Below are positions 1-9,461 of a DNA stretch of 33,292 nucleotides, piece after piece. This DNA comes from Bacteroidales bacterium (GTDB lineage: Bacteria > Bacteroidota > Bacteroidia > Bacteroidales > JAFGHD01), in the NCBI GenBank assembly GCA_016927695.1, contig JAFGME010000145.1, positions 1 to 33,292 of the forward strand. The letters run 5' to 3'. The notes below the pieces were generated by a model. The model was not told where the DNA came from and did no database searches. It worked only from the letters and a program-made list of their open reading frames with translations. The position numbers and the translations under genes were made by a program. Each line of letters opens with the position of its first letter. Position 1 is the first letter of the stretch.

Positions 1-23
1 CAGGGCACCAAAACCCTCCAAAG

Positions 24-452
24 TTATTTGGCAAAACGTTTGATTCCCCGGCCAATGTTTATAACATTAAAATTGATCAGATAACCAAGTCTTTTACCTG
101 TTAATTTCAAATGACTTAACACCTGAGCTTCCCAAACCGGATTTACAAGATCTACCGCCTTTATTTCACAAATTACTTTATTTTCAACCAGTACGTCGAG
201 CCTTAAACCTTCATCAAAGGCTATCCCATCGTAAATGATCGGGATATCAACCTGTCTCTTTACTGTCAATCCCATTTTCTGAAGTTCGTGGCAGAAACAA
301 ATTTCATATACTTTTTCCAATAAACCAGGCCCCAATGCCTTATGAACAAGGTAAGCAGCATGAACTATTTTTTTCCCAATGTCGTCAAGTTCTGCAGGAA
401 CCGGCATAAAACCATCTTGGTGCAATTTGGTGTTTCCGTGATTTGGTGGCAT
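24..452 (-). CDS. GxxExxY protein, small PD-(D/E)xK nuclease-like
   Basis: A 142-residue protein of the GxxExxY family, a compact fold related to PD-(D/E)xK nucleases whose role is not established. The signature is visible as GLLEKVY (G43, E46, Y49). It is followed by a nuclease-like core with D86 in LRLDVLVE and E96-x-K98 in CEIKA. The start at 452 gives a slightly long N-terminus; Met16 (codon at 407) is an alternative, and the conserved part begins near residue 25. It lies 20 bases behind hsdR on the same strand, so it is probably co-transcribed. Placement next to a restriction subunit fits a defence or DNA-repair context, but that is inference. No catalytic residue is obviously missing. 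Confidence 0.85.
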   Translation of the reverse strand: MPPNHGNTKLHQDGFMPVPAELDDIGKKIVHAAYLVHKALGPGLLEKVYEICFCHELQKMGLTVKRQVDIPIIYDGIAFDEGLRLDVLVENKVICEIKAVDLVNPVWEAQVLSHLKLTGKRLGYLINFNVINIGRGIKRFAK

Positions 453-472
453 ATTAATGTTATTATTAAGAT

Positions 473-3001
473 TTATGCAACAAATTTACTTAACGAAATA
501 TAATCCCTCACATAATCCGGAATGATCGTCCTCCACTTCTTTCCTACAGCTTTATAATCTTCGGCGCTAAAGGTCGGGTTCACATTCAGATCGGCAAACT
601 TTTTATGATCAATCAGGCTTCTGACTTTGCTATCGGTGACATAAGACTTGAAAAAGTATTTCAGTGCCGGGATGTTATCGGTTTTATCAGGCTTATAATC
701 CGACAGGAATTTTTCAAACTCTTCCTCCAGCAGTTCATTTTTCGATTTGAAATGTGGAATCAATCCCATGATCTTTTCGATGATCTCCCGGACGGAAATT
801 TTCCTGTCCACTTTGGCCGACCGCCTAAGTTTATCAAGTGTGTAACATTCTTCGGGTTTATTAAGCAGGTTGTCATTTACGTATGTGATCACATCTTCCC
901 AGTTACCAAGTTCTACATTGTCAATGATAAACCGGTCTTCCTTTACCTTGTTTTCAAAATCGAAAAACATCCGGTCAATCTTCATCCCTTCCAACCCTAT
1001 TTTCTGCTCTTTCAGTGTCTTTAAGGGGTCGGGGTCAACATTTTCAAATTCCTCTGAGTAAATGGTTTTGCCATTTCCACCCTCTCCGCCTTTAGTCAAC
1101 CTTGGCAGTTTCAGGATTTCATCATAATTGAATTTTTCCTCAAAATACTCGCAGTTGGCAAAAAAATCGAACAGCTTAAATCTTGTTTTTTCAGGTTCCG
1201 GAACAAGTTCCTTTTGATCATCATTGAAAAAGGTTTCGAGAAAATTATACTTACGGGTTCCACGTCCTTTGATCTGGATGAAGTCGGTAGGTGAAAAAAC
1301 AGGTCGCATCAGGCAAAGATTCAGAATGTCCTGGCAGTCGTAGCCGGTGGTCATCATACCCACCGTAACGCAAACCCTTGTTTTGCTGGTTTTATAGTAG
1401 TCAATGAAGTTCCCTGAACCATTCAGGTTGTTATTGACAAAGTTGACGGTGAATTGCTGTGCACCTGCAATAAATGAAGTGACCTGAACTGCAAAATCGG
1501 AATTGTACTTTCCGGGGTAGAGTTTATCAGCCATTTCATTCAGAATCTGGGTAATTTTAGCCGCATGGTTCTGGCTGACGGTAAATACGATTGTCTTGCC
1601 CAATTCTCCACTAATGGGATCGGGCAGGGCATTTTCGAGGAAAGTCTTACAGAAAATTTTATTCGTTGTTTCGGAATAGAATTTTCGTTCAAAATCCCTT
1701 TGTTTGTATATGGCTTCTTCATCCTCACCATCCTCAACAGGCAACATGATTGAATAACCTTCATCCGAAAGCAACTGAGTGGTTATTTCAGTGCGTGCAT
1801 CCACAACAACCGGATTGACAAGAAATCCTTCCTTTACACCGTTAAGCAGCGAATACCGGTAGGTTGGCTGGCCTGTTTCACAACCAAAAGTACGGTATGT
1901 ATCGAGCAAAATCCTTCTTTCCAGTTCACGGGGATCTTTATGCGAAATTTTGGATGGATCAATCTTGCGAAGATAATCTTTGGGTGTGGCGGTCAATCCC
2001 AGTTTGTACCCCACAAAATACTCGAAAACAGCACGGGAGTTACCACCAATGGAGCGGTGTGCTTCATCGGAAATAACAAGGTCAAAATCAGTAGGCGAAA
2101 ACAACCTGCGGAATTTATTGTCAAATAATAAGGATTGCACTGTGGTCACAACAATTTCAGCACGTCGCCAGTCGTCACGGTTTTCTTTATATATAACAGT
2201 TTTGTAATCATTTTTCAGGTACTTGTTAAATGATTTGAATGCCTGGGATTCGAGTTCGAGGCGATCAACCAGAAACAATACCCTGTTTGCATTGCCTGTT
2301 TTCAGAAAGAGTTTGATGACAGCGGCAGCTACCAGTGTTTTGCCGGTGCCGGTTGCCATTTCAAATAAAAACCGGTCGCTGCCTTTTGTCACAGCATCCT
2401 GGATGGCTTTGACAGCATTTTTCTGGTATTTCCTTAAGAATTTTAAGCCGTTCTTCTTTTTGAAAGCCTCCCGCTCATGCTCGTTCAACCATTGCGGATC
2501 GAGCAAATAATTTGGGTTTTGTGTGAGCGCAACATAATCGTCCTCCACCTTCTCATTAATGAGAAGGACAGGGTTCGGCTGGTGTTTTTTATAACTTCCC
2601 AGTGAGTCGGGGGAAGGGAATTTAGTGATCAGGTAAGGGTTTCCTTTTTTCAGGTCCCAGAAATAATGGATGTTTCCATTGGACAACAACACAAACCTGC
2701 AATCCTGACTTTGGGCATATTTCCTGGCCTGTTCTTTGCCTGCCAGGGGATTCATATTTTCTGACTTGGCTTCAAGAACGATCAACGGAAAGCCTTTGCC
2801 ATCGAGCAGGAGGAAATCGACAAAGCCGCTTTTGGTTTTTTCAAAATCCTGTCCAAATCCGGAAAGGTGGTTTTCAGTGATCCTGACATGGTTCTCCAGC
2901 AGAACATTCGCCGGCCCTGTTTCGTCGTCGAGCAACCTCCAGCCGGCTTCTTCAAGAAGTTTATTGATTTTAATTCTTGCTTTGGCTTCACTGCCCTTCA
3001 T
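473..3001 (-). CDS. hsdR: Type I restriction enzyme subunit R (HsdR, EcoEI-like)
   Basis: An 842-residue motor and nuclease subunit of a type I restriction-modification system, which would translocate and cut unmethylated DNA in complex with HsdM and HsdS. The N-terminal PD-(D/E)xK nuclease shows D62 and E77-A-K79. A superfamily 2 helicase follows, with Walker A ATGTGKT (216-222), the DEAH box (312-315), TATP (337-340) and motif VI QIKGRGTR near 585. The C-terminal third resembles the EcoEI R-protein C-terminal domain. The ATG at 3001 directly precedes a plausible N-terminus. It is shorter than EcoR124-type HsdR (about 1000 residues) but complete. No hsdM or hsdS is in the window; downstream comes only the GxxExxY gene, then the edge. 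The helicase domain alone could suggest another SF2 nuclease, but the domain order favours HsdR. Confidence 0.9.
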   Translation of the reverse strand: MKGSEAKARIKINKLLEEAGWRLLDDETGPANVLLENHVRITENHLSGFGQDFEKTKSGFVDFLLLDGKGFPLIVLEAKSENMNPLAGKEQARKYAQSQDCRFVLLSNGNIHYFWDLKKGNPYLITKFPSPDSLGSYKKHQPNPVLLINEKVEDDYVALTQNPNYLLDPQWLNEHEREAFKKKNGLKFLRKYQKNAVKAIQDAVTKGSDRFLFEMATGTGKTLVAAAVIKLFLKTGNANRVLFLVDRLELESQAFKSFNKYLKNDYKTVIYKENRDDWRRAEIVVTTVQSLLFDNKFRRLFSPTDFDLVISDEAHRSIGGNSRAVFEYFVGYKLGLTATPKDYLRKIDPSKISHKDPRELERRILLDTYRTFGCETGQPTYRYSLLNGVKEGFLVNPVVVDARTEITTQLLSDEGYSIMLPVEDGEDEEAIYKQRDFERKFYSETTNKIFCKTFLENALPDPISGELGKTIVFTVSQNHAAKITQILNEMADKLYPGKYNSDFAVQVTSFIAGAQQFTVNFVNNNLNGSGNFIDYYKTSKTRVCVTVGMMTTGYDCQDILNLCLMRPVFSPTDFIQIKGRGTRKYNFLETFFNDDQKELVPEPEKTRFKLFDFFANCEYFEEKFNYDEILKLPRLTKGGEGGNGKTIYSEEFENVDPDPLKTLKEQKIGLEGMKIDRMFFDFENKVKEDRFIIDNVELGNWEDVITYVNDNLLNKPEECYTLDKLRRSAKVDRKISVREIIEKIMGLIPHFKSKNELLEEEFEKFLSDYKPDKTDNIPALKYFFKSYVTDSKVRSLIDHKKFADLNVNPTFSAEDYKAVGKKWRTIIPDYVRDYISLSKFVA

Positions 3002-3027
3002 ATAGTAATATTACTAAATCCGGAAGT

Positions 3028-3042
3028 AAAGATAGTATCTTT
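3028..3042. promoter_or_regulatory. Palindrome 26 bases upstream of hsdR
   Basis: AAAGATA-G-TATCTTT is a perfect 7+7 inverted repeat with one central base. Each arm reads outward as TATCTTT, one base short of the Bacteroidetes -7 box TAnnTTTG (TATCTTTA toward hsdR, TATCTTTC toward the other side). It could be the hsdR promoter box, an operator, or both. A -33 TTTG is not evident. Confidence 0.4.
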
Positions 3043-3072
3043 CGGAAAATAAGAAAATGAAACCCGGGATTT

Positions 3073-3150
3073 CAGCAACACGGTCAGCAAGTTGAATAAT
3101 AGTCTGACTATATTCTCATTTTTAAGTTTAATTAACAGACCGTGTGGCTG
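3073..3150. repeat. Imperfect 13-bp inverted repeat with a nested palindrome
   Basis: The left arm CAGCAACACGGTC (3073-3085) and right arm GACCGTGTGGCTG (3138-3150) pair at 12 of 13 positions across a 52-base spacer. Inside the spacer is a second perfect palindrome, ATAGTC-T-GACTAT (3099-3111). The structure lies between the start regions of the divergent hsdR and DUF4175-like genes, upstream of the likely promoter of each. This suits operator sites or a cruciform better than a terminator; there is no T-tract after either arm. Confidence 0.5.
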
Positions 3151-3158
3151 TAACTTCG

Positions 3159-3166
3159 TAACTTTG
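3159..3166 (+). promoter_or_regulatory. Candidate -7 box for the DUF4175-like operon
   Basis: TAACTTTG matches the Bacteroidetes -7 consensus TAnnTTTG exactly, 61 bases before the ATG at 3228. A good -33 TTTG at normal spacing is not seen, so the call rests on one element. Confidence 0.4.
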
Positions 3167-3227
3167 GCCGAAAATACAAAATAAAGCGGGTTTCGTTTCC
3201 GTTTTGTTCTCAAATCAGTTTACCCAT

Positions 3228-6200
3228 ATGCAGGACAACTATACCATACTGCTTGAAAAACTCGACCGCTTTATCAGGAAGTACTATGCAAACCAGCTCA
3301 TCAGGGGTTCAATATACTTTGTGTCGTTATGGGTAGTGTTCTTTTTAACGGTAAATTTTGTAGAGTATTTTGGACGCCTTGAGGTTGTGCCCAGAACGAT
3401 AATGTTTTATCTGTTTATTGGCGCTACACTATTTATTTTCTGGTGGTATGTTCTGGTTTCCCTTCTCAAATTGTACCGTCTCGGGAAATTTCTTACCCAT
3501 GAAGAAGCATCCCGTATCATAGGCAGACATTTTCCGGACGTCAGCGACCGTTTGCTGAATACGCTGCAGCTAAAAAAAATGGAGGAAATTGAAGGAGTAA
3601 ACATGGAACTGATCAAAGCCGGTATTGATCAGAAGGCAGAAGAGCTCAGACCCGTCGCTTTTACCATGGCCATTGATCTGAAAAAGAACCTGCGTTATAC
3701 CCGTTATCTTCTTCCTCCGGTACTTATACTCATTGTACTGCTCCTCGCCTCCCCCACTTTTATTACAGAACCGGCCGGACGGTTGATAAGGCACGGCGAG
3801 CATTTCGAAAAACCGCTCCCTTTCAGGGTGATTATTACCAATGAAAAGCTTGAAGGGATACAGTATGAGGATTACAGGCTTGAGATTGTTTGCGAAGGCA
3901 CGGAACTGCCCGGCGAGGTCTTTCTTGAAATCCGGTCGGGAAAGATAAAAATCAGAAAAACTAATCCTTCGAAATTTTACCACGATTTCCTCAATTTGCA
4001 GGAGGATATTGAGTTCACAATAGATGCAGGCAAGGTGGTTTCCGGCCCCTTCAGTCTTAAAGTGCTGCCCAAGCCCGTCATCCTTGACTTCCGGGTCAAC
4101 CTGGATTATCCTGCCTACACGGGTAAAAGCCCTGAAACGCTTGACAATAATGGCGATATGATTGTACCTGAGGGAACGACAGTGTCGTGGAAATTCTTTA
4201 CCAGCAACACAAAGAGTCTGAGTCTGCGTTTCGACACCGCCCTGATAGTGGTTGAACAGAAAGATGCTGCGAATGCATTTACCCATAGCCGGAGGATGCT
4301 GAAGAGTACATATTACTCTGTCCTCAGCCGGAATGAGTTTCTGACCGGAAGCGACTCGCTTCTCTACCAGATATCGGTGATCCCTGACCTTTACCCAACC
4401 ATTGTCCTGGAAGAATTCCGCGATTCCCTGCTGCAGAGCAATCTCTTTTTCAGGGGAGTTATCCGCGATGATTACGGATTCAGCCGGCTTACCTTCAATT
4501 ACAAAGTAAAATCTGAAAATGGCATTGAAGCTGCCTCAGAATCCGAATCCCTGCCCCTTCGTTCCGGAGTGAACCCACAGCAATATTATCACTTCAGGGA
4601 TATTGCCGCTATGAACCTCCGCCCCGGAGACATTATGGAATATTATTTTGAAGTGTGGGACAATGATGCTGTGAATGGCAGCAAATCTTCGCGCACCCAA
4701 ACCATGGCTTTCAGGGCTCCTACACTGGATGAGATCGAGGAAATGACAGAGTCTGCCAACAAATCCATCAAGGAGGAGATGGAAGAAAGCATTCATGAAG
4801 CCCGCGATCTTCAGAAGCAGGCAGAAGAGCTTCAGCGAAAGCTGGTTGACAAAAATGAACTGTCATGGGAAGACAAACAACAGGTTCAATCCCTTTTAGA
4901 CAGGCAGCAGGAGCTGAAGGCAAAAATGGAAAACATCCAGAAGGAAAATGAGATCAAATCGCTGAAGGAATCACAGTTTAAGGAAATAAATCCGGAAATC
5001 CTGGAAAAACAGAAACAGCTGGAGGAACTGCTGAATGAATTGCTTAAAGACGAAGAGTTGCAAAAACTGTTTGATGAACTGCAAAAACTGATGGAGGAAG
5101 TGGACAAGAACAAGGTAAATGAAATGCTGGAGAAGATGAAAATGACAGGAGAAGAGATGGAGGACATCCTTGACCGGAATCTTGAGCTTTTCAAGCAGTT
5201 TGAATTTGAAAAAAAACTGGATGAGACCATAAGCAAGCTGGAAGATCTTGCAAAGAAACAGGACAGCCTGGCCGGCGAATCGGGTAAAAAGGATGCAAAA
5301 TCTGATGATCTCAAAAATGAGCAGGATAAACTGAACAATGAATTCAATAAGTTGCAGGAAGACCTTAAAGAACTGGACAATATGAATCGCGGGCTCGAAT
5401 CGCCAAACGAATTCAATCCGATGGAAGAGCAGCAGGAGAACATAAGCCAGGAGATGCAGGAAAGTTCCGAAATGCTTCAAAAGGGATCAAAGAGCAAAGC
5501 ATCTCAGTCGCAGAAAAGCGCTGCGGAGAAAATGCAGGATATGGCTGAATCACTTTCACAACAGCAGGAGGAAATGCTGGAAGAAGGGATGATGGAAGAC
5601 ATTGACGCGCTCAGGGACCTGCTCGAGAACCTGATTCAACTGAGTTTCGACCAGGAATCTCTTATTGAGCAGACGAAGTCGGTGAATATTAATGATCCGC
5701 AGTTCAATGAGGTAATGAAGGAACAGAAAACGATAAGAGACGACATAAAAATGATAGAGGATTCACTGATCGCTTTGAGCAAGAGAAATATTATGATTGA
5801 ACCCTTTGTCAATAAAGAGGTCGGTGAGATAAACCGGAATATGGAAACCACTATTGATCTGCTTCACCAGAGGCGAATGGCCAATGCAGCAGCGAGACAG
5901 CAATACATCATGACCTCCATCAACAACCTGGCTTTATTGCTTTCAGAGTCACTGGAACAAATGCAGATGAGTATGCAGAGCCAGCAACAGGGTGGAAAAA
6001 AGGCCTGCAAATCGAAATGCAATAAGCCCGGGTCAGGTCAGTCAAACATGAAATCAATCAGGCAGTTACAGCAACAGTTAGGACAGCAGATTGAGGAATT
6101 GAAAAAGGGGATGAAGCCGGGTGGGAAAATGGAGGGTGGAAGCCAGGGGAACGAAAAGCAGAATATGAGTGAAAAACTGGCAAGACTTGCTGCAGAGCAG

Positions 6201-6593
6201 CAGGCCATCAGAGGCCGGTTGCAGGAGGTGGCCGGTCAGCTTGAGAAAGAAGGACAGCTCCATGAAAGCGGCGAACTAAAGAGGATCATGGAGGAAATGG
6301 AAAAAACCGAAACAGATCTTGTGAATAAAATGATCAGTCAGGAAACTTTACTCAGGCAGCAAAACATTATGACCAGGCTTTTGAAATCGGAAAAGGCAGA
6401 GATGGAAAGAGAACAGGAAGAAAAAAGAGAATCAAAGGAAGCAAAAAATGAGTTTGAGGGTAACCCGGAACAATTTTTTGAGTATAAAAGACTACTGAAC
6501 AATGAAGTGGAACTATTGAAAACGGTTCCTCCGAAATTGAATCCCTTTTACAGGGAGAAAGTGAACCAGTATTTTTACTTTTTTGAAAAATGA
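3228..6593 (+). CDS. DUF4175-like membrane protein with long coiled coil
   Basis: A protein of about 1121 residues of unknown function. The N-terminal 170 residues hold three membrane segments (SIYFVSLWVVFFL; MFYLFIGATLFIFWW; LPPVLILIVLLLASP). A beta-rich extracytoplasmic region of about 370 residues follows, then a very long Glu/Lys/Gln-rich coiled coil to the end, with Gln-Met-rich stretches near residues 900-960. A CKSKC cluster at about 930 is odd in such a sequence. I chose the ATG at 3228; a TTG at 3204 would add eight residues. The architecture matches proteins annotated as DUF4175 in Bacteroidetes. The stop overlaps the next gene's start as ATGA, so the two are translationally coupled. 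A scaffolding or envelope role is inference only. Confidence 0.8.
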   Translation: MQDNYTILLEKLDRFIRKYYANQLIRGSIYFVSLWVVFFLTVNFVEYFGRLEVVPRTIMFYLFIGATLFIFWWYVLVSLLKLYRLGKFLTHEEASRIIGRHFPDVSDRLLNTLQLKKMEEIEGVNMELIKAGIDQKAEELRPVAFTMAIDLKKNLRYTRYLLPPVLILIVLLLASPTFITEPAGRLIRHGEHFEKPLPFRVIITNEKLEGIQYEDYRLEIVCEGTELPGEVFLEIRSGKIKIRKTNPSKFYHDFLNLQEDIEFTIDAGKVVSGPFSLKVLPKPVILDFRVNLDYPAYTGKSPETLDNNGDMIVPEGTTVSWKFFTSNTKSLSLRFDTALIVVEQKDAANAFTHSRRMLKSTYYSVLSRNEFLTGSDSLLYQISVIPDLYPTIVLEEFRDSLLQSNLFFRGVIRDDYGFSRLTFNYKVKSENGIEAASESESLPLRSGVNPQQYYHFRDIAAMNLRPGDIMEYYFEVWDNDAVNGSKSSRTQTMAFRAPTLDEIEEMTESANKSIKEEMEESIHEARDLQKQAEELQRKLVDKNELSWEDKQQVQSLLDRQQELKAKMENIQKENEIKSLKESQFKEINPEILEKQKQLEELLNELLKDEELQKLFDELQKLMEEVDKNKVNEMLEKMKMTGEEMEDILDRNLELFKQFEFEKKLDETISKLEDLAKKQDSLAGESGKKDAKSDDLKNEQDKLNNEFNKLQEDLKELDNMNRGLESPNEFNPMEEQQENISQEMQESSEMLQKGSKSKASQSQKSAAEKMQDMAESLSQQQEEMLEEGMMEDIDALRDLLENLIQLSFDQESLIEQTKSVNINDPQFNEVMKEQKTIRDDIKMIEDSLIALSKRNIMIEPFVNKEVGEINRNMETTIDLLHQRRMANAAARQQYIMTSINNLALLLSESLEQMQMSMQSQQQGGKKACKSKCNKPGSGQSNMKSIRQLQQQLGQQIEELKKGMKPGGKMEGGSQGNEKQNMSEKLARLAAEQQAIRGRLQEVAGQLEKEGQLHESGELKRIMEEMEKTETDLVNKMISQETLLRQQNIMTRLLKSEKAEMEREQEEKRESKEAKNEFEGNPEQFFEYKRLLNNEVELLKTVPPKLNPFYREKVNQYFYFFEK

Positions 6594-7084
6594 AGATGAG
6601 AGAAGAAAGGAAAGAGATAATCATCAGATCGTTACCGGAAGATCTATTTTCCCTCGAAAAGTTTATAGAGGAGATCTGCGATACTTTTCACATAAACAAC
6701 ACCTATTTTGGTAACATAACGGTAGCCTTGACCGAGGCTGTTCAAAACGCCTTCATTCACGGCAATGGTAGCGATAAAGGCAAAAATATCCATATCAGCT
6801 TCAACCATAGCGCCGCCGGCTTATGCTTTACCATTAAAGATCAGGGCAAGGGTTTTAACTTTGGGAATATTCCTGATCCCTTTGACGATTCTCAGGAAGA
6901 AGTGGTTTTTCCCGGAAGAGGTATATTTCTGATAAAAACGTTGGCTGATCACATGGAATATAAAGGAAATGGCAACGAGATGAAAATTATTTTCAAGATT
7001 TCAAGCATTAACCGCGAAACATCACTTGACCGTATCAAAAAAATGCTGCAATACGCATCAGCCATTAAAAATCCCGCCCATTAA
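6590..7084 (+). CDS. RsbW/SpoIIAB-like ATP-binding protein (anti-sigma factor type)
   Basis: A 164-residue GHKL-type ATPase of the HATPase_c_2 group that includes the anti-sigma serine kinases RsbW and SpoIIAB. The N-box reads ALTEAVQNAFIHGN, the G1 box DQGKGFNF and the G2 box GRGIFLIKTLAD, so the ATP pocket looks intact. The start overlaps the previous stop (ATGA at 6590); an ATG two codons later is equally possible. In partner-switching systems such kinases bind a sigma factor and phosphorylate an STAS anti-anti-sigma protein. Neither partner is encoded in this window, so the target is unknown. The coupling to the membrane coiled-coil gene suggests a shared pathway, which is inference. Confidence 0.85.
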   Translation: MKMREERKEIIIRSLPEDLFSLEKFIEEICDTFHINNTYFGNITVALTEAVQNAFIHGNGSDKGKNIHISFNHSAAGLCFTIKDQGKGFNFGNIPDPFDDSQEEVVFPGRGIFLIKTLADHMEYKGNGNEMKIIFKISSINRETSLDRIKKMLQYASAIKNPAH

Positions 7085-7101
7085 ACGGGGATTGTAACGA
7101 G

Positions 7102-7542
7102 ATGACAAAACCAAAAAGAGGAACTGTCAGGTTTTTCAGTGAAGGAACGGGCTACTCCCCAAAGAATAAAAGAAAACTTAAAGAGTGGGTGGAAGCTGTC
7201 ATTGTCGGGCAGGGAAGAAGTATGGGAAATTGCAATTTTATTTTTTGCACCGATGATTACCTGCTAAGGATCAATCAAAAATACCTTAATAAGGATGATC
7301 TTACGGATGTCATCACATTTGATATGTCGGAAGAAAGTGATGTTATTGAAGGCGATGTGTATTTGAGCATAGAAAGAATCAGGGAAAACGCACAAGGACT
7401 TTGTAAAACAATTGATAATGAGACACATAGAGTGATGATACATGGCGTTTTACATCTTATGGGCTGGAAGGATAAAAGGGAAGGGGAGAAAAATGCCATG
7501 CGTGAGGAAGAAGACAGATGTTTGAAAAAGCTGGGACTTTAA
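7102..7542 (+). CDS. ybeY: Endoribonuclease YbeY, rRNA maturation factor
   Basis: A 146-residue YbeY homologue, the metal-dependent RNase used in 16S rRNA 3'-end maturation and ribosome quality control. The conserved [10 protein letters not shown] stretch (65-74) and the active-site segment [13 protein letters not shown] are present. H114 and H118 supply two ligands of the H-x3-H-x5-H site. The third position, where E. coli has His in GYDH, reads K-D (D124) here. I recall the same substitution in other Bacteroidetes, so it is probably lineage-typical rather than inactivating. It starts 17 bases after the ATPase gene and 34 bases before mnmG, in a run with the same orientation. Confidence 0.95.
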   Translation: MTKPKRGTVRFFSEGTGYSPKNKRKLKEWVEAVIVGQGRSMGNCNFIFCTDDYLLRINQKYLNKDDLTDVITFDMSEESDVIEGDVYLSIERIRENAQGLCKTIDNETHRVMIHGVLHLMGWKDKREGEKNAMREEEDRCLKKLGL

Positions 7543-7560
7543 ACAAACCCTCCGAAATTT

Positions 7561-7576
7561 TGTTCCACGTGTAACC
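7561..7576. promoter_or_regulatory. parS-like site upstream of mnmG
   Basis: TGTTCCACGTGTAACC centres on CACGTG. It matches the ParB-binding parS consensus TGTTTCACGTGAAACA, allowing the known T/C and A/G variation, except at two positions on the right side. It ends at the base before the mnmG start codon. A similar site follows the gene at 9462. Binding by ParB is inferred. Confidence 0.5.
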
Positions 7577-9457
7577 ATGGATATGTTTGTAAAATATGAT
7601 GTCATTGTGGTAGGGGCCGGACATGCCGGAAGTGAAGCCGCCGCTGCGGCCGCCAATCTGGGATCAAGAACATTATTGATCACAATGAACATGACAAACA
7701 TTGCCCAGATGTCCTGCAATCCTGCCATGGGAGGAATTGCAAAAGGTCAGATCCTTAGGGAAATTGATGCCCTTGGAGGATATTCCGGTATTGTGACAGA
7801 TAAAACGATGATTCAGTTCAGAATGCTGAACAAATCCAAAGGCCCTGCCATGTGGAGCCCAAGGGCTCAGAACGACAGGATGCTTTTCAGTATGGAGTGG
7901 AGAAACAAGCTTGAAAGCACCCCGAACCTCGACTTCTGGCAGGATATGGTTACCGGTATTATGGTTAGCGATGGCAAAGCCCGGGGTGTGATTACTGCTA
8001 TGGGACAACAGATTTATTCGCAGGCCGTGATCCTTACCAACGGTACGTTTCTGAACGGTGTTATCCATATAGGAGAGAAAAGTTTTGGCGGAGGAAGGCT
8101 CGGAGAGTACGCCTCAAGAGGTTTGACAGAAAATCTGTTAAAGCTTGGCTTTTATTCGAACAGGATGAAAACCGGAACTCCTGTGAGGGTCGATGGAAGA
8201 ACGATTGATTTCGCCCTCCTGGAGGAGCAACCCGGAGATCAGGTACCCGGAAAATTCAGCTTTACCGATACACCCCCTCTTCATAAACAGAGAAGTTGCT
8301 ACCTGGCTTATACAAGCCCCGAAGTGCACAATGTACTTAGTAAAGGATTTGAAAAATCACCTATGTACACCGGCCGGATCGAAGGCATCGGCCCTAGATA
8401 CTGCCCTTCAATAGAGGATAAGATACACCGGTTTTCTGAAAAGGAACGACATCAGCTTTTCATCGAACCGGAAGGATGGAATACCGTTGAATATTACGTC
8501 AATGGATTTTCATCCTCACTTCCCGATTATATTCAGCTTGAGGGACTGAGAAAAATACCCGGATTTGAGAAAGCAAAAATATTCCGACCGGGATATGCCA
8601 TTGAATACGATTTTTTTCCTCCGGTTCAATTGAAATACACTCTGGAAACCCGTTTGACCGGGAACCTGTTTTTTGCAGGTCAGATCAACGGAACCACAGG
8701 TTACGAAGAGGCAGCAGCCCAGGGCCTGATGGCAGGGATCAATGCACATATGCTGATTAACCATCGGCTTGGATTTGTTTTAGGCAGATCGGAGTCGTAT
8801 ATTGGCGTTCTTATTGACGACCTGATCACCAAAGGGGTGGATGAACCCTACCGCATGTTTACCTCCAGAGCCGAATACAGAATACTTTTACGGCAGAATA
8901 ATGCCGACCTGAGGCTGACCGAAAAGGCATACGACATCGGACTTGCCTCGTATGATCGTTATCAGAAGGTACAAAGTAAAAAGAAAACGATTGGTAGTAT
9001 ACTCGATTATCTCAGGGAAAGAAGCATTGCTCCTGAAGAGGTAAATGATTTGCTGACACAAAAAAATACCAGCGCCATTCAGCAAAAGGTTAAAATGGCT
9101 TCACTGTTGCTCAGACCCCAGATTTCAGTTGGCGAATTGCTATCATTGCCGGCAGATATTGACGGTTGTTTTCCTGAGCGTGAAAAACCGTTCTTTAATG
9201 AGTGCCTCGAAGAGGCAGAAATACTGATAAAATATGGAGGTTATATCGAAAGGGAGCAAGAGATAGCCGGTAAACTTGCAAGGCTTGACGAGTTGCAGCT
9301 TAGCCCTGATTTTGATTATGCAGGCTTGAAGGCGCTTTCCTTCGAAGCCAGAGAAAAACTGGCACGAATAAGGCCGTTAACCCTTGGACAGGCATCGCGC
9401 ATCAGTGGTGTTTCTCCGGCTGACATTTCGGTTTTGGCAGTTTATCTGGGTAGATAG
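7577..9457 (+). CDS. mnmG: tRNA uridine-5-carboxymethylaminomethyl(34) synthesis enzyme MnmG
   Basis: A 626-residue FAD protein (GidA) that works with the GTPase MnmE to modify uridine 34 of certain tRNAs in the cytoplasm. The N-terminal dinucleotide-binding motif is [12 protein letters not shown] (about 12-23). The family signatures [28 protein letters not shown] and [16 protein letters not shown] are all visible. The C-terminal tRNA-binding region ends in the usual short helical segment ([18 protein letters not shown]). Length is typical. The start at 7577 is chosen over Met3; both are close to the conserved YDVIVVG. mnmE is not in the window. The gene is flanked on both sides by parS-like CACGTG sequences. 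Confidence 0.98.
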   Translation: MDMFVKYDVIVVGAGHAGSEAAAAAANLGSRTLLITMNMTNIAQMSCNPAMGGIAKGQILREIDALGGYSGIVTDKTMIQFRMLNKSKGPAMWSPRAQNDRMLFSMEWRNKLESTPNLDFWQDMVTGIMVSDGKARGVITAMGQQIYSQAVILTNGTFLNGVIHIGEKSFGGGRLGEYASRGLTENLLKLGFYSNRMKTGTPVRVDGRTIDFALLEEQPGDQVPGKFSFTDTPPLHKQRSCYLAYTSPEVHNVLSKGFEKSPMYTGRIEGIGPRYCPSIEDKIHRFSEKERHQLFIEPEGWNTVEYYVNGFSSSLPDYIQLEGLRKIPGFEKAKIFRPGYAIEYDFFPPVQLKYTLETRLTGNLFFAGQINGTTGYEEAAAQGLMAGINAHMLINHRLGFVLGRSESYIGVLIDDLITKGVDEPYRMFTSRAEYRILLRQNNADLRLTEKAYDIGLASYDRYQKVQSKKKTIGSILDYLRERSIAPEEVNDLLTQKNTSAIQQKVKMASLLLRPQISVGELLSLPADIDGCFPEREKPFFNECLEEAEILIKYGGYIEREQEIAGKLARLDELQLSPDFDYAGLKALSFEAREKLARIRPLTLGQASRISGVSPADISVLAVYLGR

Positions 9458-9461
9458 AAAT

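Noticed and set aside
3073-3150. Inverted repeat as a rho-independent terminator
   Set aside because: It lies between divergent genes, with no transcript expected to end there, and has a long spacer and no T-tract.
4886-5480. Long minus-strand frames opposite the DUF4175-like coiled coil
   Set aside because: They are antisense to a Glu/Lys/Gln-rich coding stretch, which yields Ser/Leu/Phe-rich open frames by composition; no start signals or family features.
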